Assembly: GCA_003533545.1 (NCBI GenBank)
Contig: DQEK01000203.1
Span: forward strand, 1-6,326
Source of the DNA: Acidobacteriota bacterium
Lineage (GTDB): Bacteria; Acidobacteriota; Vicinamibacteria; Vicinamibacterales; UBA8438
DNA length: 6,326 bases
Reading direction: 5' to 3'
Each line of letters opens with the position of its first letter. Within the stretch, counting starts at the first letter, position 1. Below the pieces are notes generated by a model, which saw only the letters and a list, made by a program, of their open reading frames with translations, searched no databases and was not told where the DNA came from. Positions 1 through 5,811 of this stretch are shown piece by piece. The translations under genes and the position numbers were made by a program.

Positions 1-1122
1 TCCCAGCATGAAGGTTGAGTGGTCCAGCAGCGAACCGTCCCCATCCGTTGTCGAATCAAGGCGATCCACCATGTAGGCGAACAGAGACACGTGGTAGGCA
101 TTGATTTTTGCCAGTTTCGCCAGCTTTTCGGGGTCGTTCACGTGGTGCGAGATTGGGTGATGCGGCTCCGGCACTCCGATCTGCGGGTAGGTACGTGTGC
201 TCGCCTCCCTCGCCATCTGGAATGTAATGACCCGTGTCAGGTCAGCCTGCAAGGCCAGGACTTGTAGGTCGTACATTAGTTTCACGTGGGCTTCCCACTC
301 ACCGGGGACGCTGGTCGGACGACTGAGATCCGGGAGCGGTGAGCCAGCTGCTTGCTGTTCAGCCAGCTGAATCCGGCGTTCGACTTCGCGTACCGTGCTC
401 ACGTACTCCTCCATCTTGGCACGGTCGCTATTGCCGAGCTGTTTCTGCAGCTTTGACATGTCGTCGAGCACCCAGTCCAGAATGCTGGTGTTCTTGTGCA
501 TCTCGGCTCGACGCTGTTCGGGGGTGCCGCCGTCCCCGAAGAGTCGCTCGAAGACGACTCGTGGGTCGGCTTCGGTCGGTAGCGGCGACGTGGGGGAGGC
601 CCACGACAGATTGTTCTGATAGACGCACGCATAGCCGTTGTCGCAGGAGCCCACCTGCACGATCAGGTCGGTGCCGAGCTCAAGTGACGGGATGGGTGTG
701 TCGGTGCCGATCGCTTGCGCGGCGATCTGGTCGACGGTGGTACCCAGTTCGTAGTCGCTGCCCTCCGTTCGCTTGCCCTTCAGACAGCTCAAAAATGCGG
801 CGTTCGACGACGCGTGATTGCCGGTGGTATGGGCGTTCTCAAGCGCCATGTTCGTGACCACGGTCACGTTGTGGAGGTGAGGGGTGAGGGCCGCGAGAGA
901 CGGCGAGAGACTGGTCAGCGCACCCATTTCCTTTGGGGTCCAGGGTGCCGGGTTCATGCCCATCGGGATAAAGACGTACCCGAGCCGACGCGGCGTGTTC
1001 GCCACTGTGGCGGCTTGGGCGGTCAATGCGGGCACCATGGAATCGAGCAACGGGAGCGCGACTGCGGTGCCGAGCCCCTTGAGGAACGTACGGCGCGGGA
1101 GCGCCATCTTTGTGATCATCAT
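1..1122 (-). CDS. DUF1552 (HXXSHH-domain) Tat-exported protein, C-terminus cut off by the window
   Basis: This is an open frame of 374 codons that runs off the window start, so the C-terminus is missing. The N-terminus has a twin-arginine signal (PRRTFLKGLG, Arg10-Arg11), a hydrophobic stretch and a likely cleavage site after AQA (35-37), which points to Tat export. The family is recognised from the HHPISHH motif at residues 321-327, the Cys160/Cys166 region followed by NNLSW, the VVFERLFG segment (189-196), and the final LLDHSTFMLG that leads into the conserved C-terminal block. Family members are usually somewhat over 400 residues, so roughly 50-80 residues are probably outside the window. 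The function of DUF1552 is not established. The His-rich motif suggests metal binding, which is inference. The ATG at 1122 overlaps the stop of the upstream cytochrome gene (ATGA) and has a good ribosome site. A second ATG follows immediately (1119), and a third at 1107 would also leave a Tat signal. Confidence 0.93.
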   Translation of the reverse strand, partial: MMITKMALPRRTFLKGLGTAVALPLLDSMVPALTAQAATVANTPRRLGYVFIPMGMNPAPWTPKEMGALTSLSPSLAALTPHLHNVTVVTNMALENAHTTGNHASSNAAFLSCLKGKRTEGSDYELGTTVDQIAAQAIGTDTPIPSLELGTDLIVQVGSCDNGYACVYQNNLSWASPTSPLPTEADPRVVFERLFGDGGTPEQRRAEMHKNTSILDWVLDDMSKLQKQLGNSDRAKMEEYVSTVREVERRIQLAEQQAAGSPLPDLSRPTSVPGEWEAHVKLMYDLQVLALQADLTRVITFQMAREASTRTYPQIGVPEPHHPISHHVNDPEKLAKLAKINAYHVSLFAYMVDRLDSTTDGDGSLLDHSTFMLG

Positions 1123-3509
1123 TGTTGCGACCTCCGCATCTGGAACGGCGTGCTCTCAACGATCCCAAGCACAAGGGCAGAAAACCGGTAGTCCTGTTCG
1201 GCCGCGTCACGTTCGACGCGTCGCACCGCGGCGCCGTCATGGTGATCGAGACCGCGGCCGAGCGCATATGTCATGAGCTTTTCAGTCATGGTGCCAACGA
1301 AAACTTCTGGGCGGGCCAGTACCGCCTCCCGCAGACCATTGATCCCGTCAAAGCTGCCTCCGCCGGGGATACTGCCAGCGGCGTCGATGGGGGTCCAGTC
1401 TTCGTTGCGATCCCGCCAGCGGCCGATGGCGTCGAAGTTTTCCATCGAGAGACCAGCGCCGTCCATTAGTCGATGACAGGAGGCGCAGACTGGATTCGCG
1501 CGATGTTGTTCCATCCGCTCCCGCATCGATTGTGCGGCCACCCCGGGTTCGGGCTCTTCGAGCGGGGGAACGTTTGCGGGTGGCGCGGGCGGCGGCATGC
1601 CGAGCACGTTTTCAAGCACCCACTTGCCTCGTCGCACCGGCGACGTGCGCGTGGCGTAGGAGGTGACGGTCAGGAGGCTGCCATGGCCAAGCAGGCCACG
1701 GCGAACACTATCGACAGGGAGCTCGACACGACGGAAGTGATTGCCATAGACCCCGGAGATGCCGTAGTGCTCGGCAAGGCGCTCATTGAGGAATGTGTAG
1801 TCAGCGTTCAGCAGACTCACCACACTCCGGTCCTCGGCGACAATGTTGCCAAACAGCATCTGTGTTTCCCGCCGAAATGCGCTGCGCAGGTTGTCGTCGA
1901 AATCAGGAAACAGGCGTAGGTTGGGTTCGGCGGAGTCCAAGTTGCGTAGATACAGCCACTGGTCAGCAAAGTTTGTTGTCAGAGTTTCAGCACGCGGGTC
2001 GGCCAGCATGCGTCGCACCTGGTGTGCAAGTGCTGCACTGCCGTCTCTGAGCTGCCCAGCCTCGGCTGCGTCGAGCAGCTCGTCATCCGGAATGCTACTC
2101 CAGAGAAAGAAGGAGAGCCGGGAGGCCAATTCAATGTCGCTGAGTTCGTAGGCGGTACCGGCGGGTACACCGTCAGGGTCTCGCTCGATTCGGAACAAAA
2201 ATTCCGGACTCGTCAACAGCGCCCGAAGTGCCAATTCGATGCCGGTGTCGAAGTCACCGTTAGCGCGGCCCTGCTTGTAGAACGCCAGTGGCATCTCAAG
2301 GTCACCGAATGCCACAGGGCGCCGGTAGGCGCGCCGTGCGAGAGTCGAGATGATGGAGGCAGCGCAGTCCTCCTCGTCGGCGGTCGTGGTCGGTTGGCAG
2401 GTAAAGATTCGGTTCCGGCTCGGAGTGCTGCCTGCCCCGGTGGGGTCGAACGGACCACTAATCGACACAGAATGAACTGCGGGTTGTTGCCGGGGATGCC
2501 GATCCTGATTGAACTGGGCCTGATACGGTTGACGCTCCGTTTCGATCAGTGCCGAGTTCTTCTGCAGGAACGCTGCGCCGATAGCGTGTGGCCCGGCTGG
2601 AATCTGGGCCCTGAAATTCAGGTGCTTGTCCACGTCCTCATCCGCGTAGTAACTACCGAGCCGATTGCGGTTCGGCACGACCGTGAAGAGGTCGAGGCGG
2701 TCCCCATCTAAGGTCATTTCCAGTACGTGGGTCTCCCGCAGGCCTTCCACATTCTCGTTCCGGTTGCGCGCCAGCCGGACCTCGATTTCGTATTCGCCGT
2801 CAAGCGGGAACGCGTGTTCTACCTCGGTGCCGCCTCGCGTGCCAAATGGGAGTCCTTCGAGGTGTCCTTCTTGGGTCAGATCAGGCCGCAACGTGATCAC
2901 CCTGCTGCCCGGTACAATTGCCATACTCCCAACAGCAAGCCGGCTGATCTTCTGGGCCGCGGTGAGGTAACGCTCCATCAGGGTCGGGGACAACTCGACG
3001 ACCCCGATGTTGTCGAACCCGAAGCTCGCGTCGTCGCGGGGCAACAATGAGGCAACATCAACATCGAGGGCGAGTAGGTCGCGGATGGCGTTCCGGTACT
3101 CCGTGCGATTCAAGCGCCGAAAGGTCTCAGTTCGGCCAGGGTTAGGGTTGGTTTCGGCGAGCGTGTCGAGCTCGGTTTCAAGGTACGTAATCAACCCGCG
3201 ATAGGCAACTTCGTCTGGGCGAGGAGCCCCATCCGGCGGCATCGCGCCAGCCCGCAGCTTGCGAAGAGCCCGCTCCCACAGATCGACGTGGCCGGAGATT
3301 TCATCGAGCGCGGCCCCTTCTAGTGAAAGTCCGCCTCGCAGGGCGCGGTCGTTGTGGCACCCCAGACAGTACCTGTTGACTAGCGCTTGGTCAGTGTTCT
3401 CGACCCCAGGGGCGCTTTGTTGTGCACGGGCATCGGTCCCGACATACAGGAAGGTGAGCGTCGCCACGAGGAGCGCGCCGACCGTCGATCCGAGCCCGTT
3501 CTTACGCAT
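1119..3509 (-). CDS. Secreted di-heme DUF1592-family protein (PSCyt1-DUF1587-DUF1595-DUF1592-DUF1588-DUF1585)
   Basis: This is a 796-residue protein. A Sec signal peptide ends at ARA (27-29). A Planctomycete-type cytochrome c domain follows, with heme motif CLGCH (48-52) and the candidate axial Met80 in GAMPP. DUF1587 is marked by RRLNRTEYRNAIRDLL (131-146). Residues about 195-355 are beta-rich and look like a jelly-roll binding module. DUF1595 covers about 378-440 (RRAYRRP, 392-398), DUF1592 about 445-580 (SRLSFFLWSSIPDDELL), and DUF1588 about 600-700 (RRGLLGHGSLLTVTSYATRT plus a second heme motif CASCH at 675-679). DUF1585 is at the C-terminus (about 718-793, from GGGSFDGINGL). The domain order and length are those of the full family, with no truncation or frameshift. 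It probably acts in the periplasm or on the cell surface as a c-type heme protein, but its reaction is unknown. It is the first gene of an operon with the DUF1552 gene, a very common pairing. The ATG at 3509 is supported by AAGAGG five bases upstream and by the signal peptide beginning there. Confidence 0.95.
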   Translation of the reverse strand: MRKNGLGSTVGALLVATLTFLYVGTDARAQQSAPGVENTDQALVNRYCLGCHNDRALRGGLSLEGAALDEISGHVDLWERALRKLRAGAMPPDGAPRPDEVAYRGLITYLETELDTLAETNPNPGRTETFRRLNRTEYRNAIRDLLALDVDVASLLPRDDASFGFDNIGVVELSPTLMERYLTAAQKISRLAVGSMAIVPGSRVITLRPDLTQEGHLEGLPFGTRGGTEVEHAFPLDGEYEIEVRLARNRNENVEGLRETHVLEMTLDGDRLDLFTVVPNRNRLGSYYADEDVDKHLNFRAQIPAGPHAIGAAFLQKNSALIETERQPYQAQFNQDRHPRQQPAVHSVSISGPFDPTGAGSTPSRNRIFTCQPTTTADEEDCAASIISTLARRAYRRPVAFGDLEMPLAFYKQGRANGDFDTGIELALRALLTSPEFLFRIERDPDGVPAGTAYELSDIELASRLSFFLWSSIPDDELLDAAEAGQLRDGSAALAHQVRRMLADPRAETLTTNFADQWLYLRNLDSAEPNLRLFPDFDDNLRSAFRRETQMLFGNIVAEDRSVVSLLNADYTFLNERLAEHYGISGVYGNHFRRVELPVDSVRRGLLGHGSLLTVTSYATRTSPVRRGKWVLENVLGMPPPAPPANVPPLEEPEPGVAAQSMRERMEQHRANPVCASCHRLMDGAGLSMENFDAIGRWRDRNEDWTPIDAAGSIPGGGSFDGINGLREAVLARPEVFVGTMTEKLMTYALGRGLDHHDGAAVRRVERDAAEQDYRFSALVLGIVESTPFQMRRSQQ
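1131..1135 (-). promoter_or_regulatory. Ribosome binding site of the DUF1552 gene
   Basis: On the minus strand GGAGG lies 8 bases before the ATG at 1122. It sits inside the last codons of the upstream DUF1592 gene. It supports the ATG pair at 1122/1119 as the start, rather than the internal ATG at 1107. With the ATGA overlap it indicates translation both by coupling and by its own site. Confidence 0.7.
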
Positions 3510-3514
3510 CGCGA

Positions 3515-3520
3515 CCTCTT
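3515..3520 (-). promoter_or_regulatory. Ribosome binding site of the DUF1592 gene
   Basis: AAGAGG on the minus strand is separated by five bases from the ATG at 3509. It fixes the start that yields a complete signal peptide. Confidence 0.6.
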
Positions 3521-3528
3521 AGCTGAGA

Positions 3529-3556
3529 GTGTACAATCCTACGGCATATCTTACAC
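3529..3556. repeat. Short inverted repeat GTGTA-N18-TACAC in the divergent intergenic region
   Basis: GTGTA (3529-3533) and TACAC (3552-3556) are exact inverted 5-base arms separated by 18 bases. They overlap the candidate -10 box and predicted start of the minus-strand operon. An operator for a dimeric regulator is possible, but arms this short can occur by chance. Confidence 0.2.
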
Positions 3557-3576
3557 GCCGCACCGGGAAGAGTCAC
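3548..3576 (-). promoter_or_regulatory. Possible sigma-70-type promoter of the DUF1592-DUF1552 operon
   Basis: On the minus strand a GTGACT box (3576-3571, four of six matches to TTGACA) and a TAAGAT box (3553-3548, four of six to TATAAT) are spaced 17 bases apart. Transcription would start near 3541 and give a leader of about 30 bases that contains the ribosome site. The match is modest and was found by eye, so this is a candidate only. Confidence 0.3.
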
Positions 3577-3652
3577 GGCGGTTGTCGGTTCTTGGGCCCG
3601 TCTGGTTACGCAGAATTAACTGGTTTGTAACGCGTGTGAAACCCTGCCTCCC

Positions 3653-3658
3653 TAAACT
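3653..3658 (+). promoter_or_regulatory. TAAACT -10-like box just before the porin start (possible leaderless mRNA)
   Basis: TAAACT fits the TANNNT pattern of a -10 element and ends six bases before the porin ATG at 3665, the spacing expected if transcription begins at the start codon. No Shine-Dalgarno-like purine run lies between about 3641 and 3664; that stretch is pyrimidine-rich. A good -35 box at 17 bases is not seen (3630-3635 is ACGCGT), which weakens the call. A better-placed promoter further upstream was not found by eye. Confidence 0.25.
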
Positions 3659-3664
3659 GTTTTT

Positions 3665-4837
3665 ATGAGTAAACCCGCGAAGATTTGCTTTGTCGTTCTG
3701 CGCGTGTGTCTCCTGGTGCTTTTCGGAGTCGGGTTGCTGGTGGTACAGCCTGTAGTGGTTGCAGCGCAAGCTGGGGGCGCTCCCGCCCCGTGGTATGAGC
3801 GCATTCAACTCGGGGGTGATTTCCGGTCACGGTATGAGGGGTTCTACCAGGAGGGGCGCGAGACGCGGCATCGGAGTCGCTTCCGCCTGCGCTTGCGTAT
3901 CGACACGGACGTCAACGACGACACGCATCTGCAACTCCAAATCGCCAGCGGTGACCCTGGCACCCCGGTGTCAACCAATCAGAGTTTCAAGAGCTTCTTC
4001 CGCCCCAAGCCGTTTAACCTCGACCGAGCCAATATCCGATACAACCCATCTGGCGCGTCGGCGCTCACCCTGGCAATGGGTAAGTTTGGGTCGCCCATGA
4101 CTCGGACCCAGATGGTCTGGGACGATGACCTGAACTTTGAGGGAGGTTACGAGCAGGTCGCTTGGGATGCAAGCGACACAGTGGACGTGACGCTGTTGGC
4201 CTTGCAGACCGCGGTCAACGAGGTGAGCCGAGACGAGGATTCCTACATGCTCGGAGGTTACGGAGAGGTGGGGTTCTCGTTCGGATCCCACCGACTACAG
4301 GTGTCGGTTGCCGATTACGCTTTCGGCAATGTTGACCAGGTTGCCGTTGGCCGGGCTACGGGGCCGCTGAGCAGTCTGCTTACCAACTTGGTCGATCGTG
4401 ATGCAGACGGCAACGTCATAGGGTTGGTGTCGGATTTCAATATGGTCGATGCCATTGTTCAGGCTGACTTTGATACCGGTCGTGGTGATTACCCGTTACG
4501 CCTGCTGGCCGAGTATCTGCGCAACACGAAGGCGGCCTCGTCTCAAGACACCGGTATCTGGGTCGAGGCGGAGTATGGTGGCTCGCGTACTCTGCGCACC
4601 TACACGCTAGGTTATACCTATGGGTGGGTGCAGCAGGAGGCGTCGCTGTCACCATTCGTTTTTAGCGATATGCCTGGTACGAACATCCAGTTGCACATGT
4701 TGAATTTTGCGTATGTTCCGCTGCCGAACTTGTCGCTAGACTTGACGCTCCACATCACGAAGCTCCTTGAGGTTGAGGCCGGTACGAGTAACAACTGGCT
4801 AACCCGTCCGCACATTGCCGCCATCGTACGGTTCTAG
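3665..4837 (+). CDS. Putative outer-membrane porin (Porin_5-like, PF16930 type)
   Basis: This is a 390-residue protein. The signal peptide has a long hydrophobic core (about 8-33) and likely cleavage after AQA (34-36). The mature part opens with a beta-strand typical of barrels (LGGDFRSRYEGF, 49-60) and continues with RSRFRLRLRIDTDVNDD and then IASGDPGTPVSTNQSF. The DRANIRY and MGKFGSP segments and WDDDLNFEGGYEQVAWD follow. This string of motifs is characteristic of the 'putative porin' family. Strands alternate polar and apolar residues through to the end, and the last residue is Phe (AAIVRF), the usual outer-membrane insertion signal. It should form a passive channel for small solutes, and the substrate cannot be read from the sequence. 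It is divergent from the cytochrome operon and convergent with the monooxygenase operon. The ATG at 3665 lacks a visible ribosome site but is the only start that gives a full signal peptide. Confidence 0.88.
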   Translation: MSKPAKICFVVLRVCLLVLFGVGLLVVQPVVVAAQAGGAPAPWYERIQLGGDFRSRYEGFYQEGRETRHRSRFRLRLRIDTDVNDDTHLQLQIASGDPGTPVSTNQSFKSFFRPKPFNLDRANIRYNPSGASALTLAMGKFGSPMTRTQMVWDDDLNFEGGYEQVAWDASDTVDVTLLALQTAVNEVSRDEDSYMLGGYGEVGFSFGSHRLQVSVADYAFGNVDQVAVGRATGPLSSLLTNLVDRDADGNVIGLVSDFNMVDAIVQADFDTGRGDYPLRLLAEYLRNTKAASSQDTGIWVEAEYGGSRTLRTYTLGYTYGWVQQEASLSPFVFSDMPGTNIQLHMLNFAYVPLPNLSLDLTLHITKLLEVEAGTSNNWLTRPHIAAIVRF

Positions 4838-4839
4838 CG

Positions 4840-4856
4840 GGCACCGACTGCGTGCC
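4840..4856 (+). terminator. Weak hairpin after the porin gene
   Basis: GGCAC (4840-4844) and GTGCC (4852-4856) can pair around a seven-base loop three bases after the porin stop. There is no T-run on either side, so it is not a standard intrinsic terminator. It lies in the 65-base convergent gap, where a terminator serving both strands would be expected. Confidence 0.2.
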
Positions 4857-4902
4857 GCCGCGCCTTGGGTTTGGCCTCTGGAATCGGACAGCGGGAGTGG
4901 GA

Positions 4903-5811
4903 TCAGGGTTGGACGCTGACGGTGAACGTAACGTCCAGTGGCGTGTAGAGGTAGCCGTCGTCAGCCATGGCGCGCAACACGTAGGTGCCGGGAGCGCCGA
5001 AACTGGCGGTGGTGGTGACGCGCCCGTCCGAAGCCAACTCAGGGGGGGCCCAGCCGGGCATGCGGTCGTCGATGCCGGCCAGGTGCCAAGGGTCGAATGT
5101 TACCGGCCCGGGCCCGCGCCACCGGAGCCACGCGACCCGCAAGCCTAGTCCGGTGCGGCGGCCGAATCGCCCAGCGCCGAACAAAGGTCGACCCGAGGCG
5201 TCGACATCGATCCGGGAGTCTCGGGCACCTCCGGTTGCGCGCGGCGTCGGTATGCCGTCGTCGCCGATGCGAACCGTCAGGTCGACTGGCTCGCCGACCT
5301 TGGCGCGTCGTGCGGTATCTCCGATCAACTCGATCGTTGGGGGTTGATTGCCGTCGGCGTACCCGCTGCCAGCCCGGTTCTCGGAGATCACTTGGTCATT
5401 GACTTCCCACACGGGGAGAAGCGACCCGTAGGCCGTTTCGGTCGCACCGGCCGACGTGAGCGTCCACGCAACGTCTCGATCACCCCAGTCGGCCGGCACC
5501 TCCAGGCTGAACAGGAATCGGTGTCGGCGCGGGTAGAAATAGCTAGGTTGTGGCTGACCGAGCTCGGCTGGCTCGATCCGGTTGTCGACGCCGAGCGGGA
5601 TGTGCAATTCCTCTCGGTAATTACGGTTCAGGTATCCGAAATAGAACGTGAACGACCCGTCTTGATTGCGAGCCCATCCTTCGAAGGCCGGCACAACGTT
5701 CTGGCCGCTCAGATACTGAAGGTTCTGGGCCGGCGCACCGGTGGGGATGGCCAGCGCACCGGTCAGGATTGCCCCGCCAAGGGCCCTCGCAAGACAATCC
5801 GGTGCATTCAT
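4903..5811 (-). CDS. Secreted protein of unknown function with Ig-like C-terminal half, coupled to the copper monooxygenase-like gene
   Basis: I do not recognise a named family for this 302-residue protein. It has a probable signal peptide with a weakly charged start, a hydrophobic core at about 9-22 and likely cleavage after APA (26-28). Residues about 35-140 form a beta-rich domain rich in aromatic residues, including NVVPAFEGWARNQDGSF (38-54), FYFGYLNRNYREEL and the FYPRRHRF cluster. A linker then leads to NQPPTIEL (155-162), which opens an Ig/cadherin-like module. That module contains WLRWRGPGPVTFDP (228-241) and ends with GTYVLRAMADDG and a last strand TFTVSV. The start ATG shares one base with the stop of the upstream gene (TGATG), with no separate ribosome site, so translation is likely coupled. 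It is probably a periplasmic or surface partner of the monooxygenase-like protein, which is inference from the coupling. No Cys pair or metal motif stands out. Confidence 0.85.
   Translation of the reverse strand: MNAPDCLARALGGAILTGALAIPTGAPAQNLQYLSGQNVVPAFEGWARNQDGSFTFYFGYLNRNYREELHIPLGVDNRIEPAELGQPQPSYFYPRRHRFLFSLEVPADWGDRDVAWTLTSAGATETAYGSLLPVWEVNDQVISENRAGSGYADGNQPPTIELIGDTARRAKVGEPVDLTVRIGDDGIPTPRATGGARDSRIDVDASGRPLFGAGRFGRRTGLGLRVAWLRWRGPGPVTFDPWHLAGIDDRMPGWAPPELASDGRVTTTASFGAPGTYVLRAMADDGYLYTPLDVTFTVSVQP

Larger units (their letters stand above)
3510..3664. other. Divergent intergenic region between the cytochrome operon and the porin gene
   Basis: These 155 bases separate two divergent genes and must hold promoters for both. 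It contains the AAGAGG ribosome site, a modest minus-strand promoter candidate, a short inverted repeat and a TAAACT box by the porin start. No small gene with a convincing ribosome site was seen. The stretch from about 3600 to 3635 is more AT-rich than its surroundings. Confidence 0.6.

Noticed and set aside
339..857. Plus-strand open frame of 172 codons
   Set aside because: It is extremely rich in Arg, Ser and Cys, which is typical of a shadow frame, and lies antisense to the conserved DUF1552 region.
715..1191. Plus-strand open frame of 158 codons across the DUF1552 start
   Set aside because: The translation is rich in Arg, Gly and His without any domain-like pattern, and it lies antisense to the Tat signal and DUF1552 core.
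2022..2711. Plus-strand open frame of 229 codons opposite the DUF1592 gene
   Set aside because: It is antisense to a gene with clear domain motifs throughout, has no ribosome site or recognisable protein features, and reflects the codon bias of the GC-rich opposite strand.
5105..5112. GCCCGGGC palindrome
   Set aside because: It falls inside a coding region of high GC and is explained by the codons for Gly-Pro repeats; nothing suggests a site.
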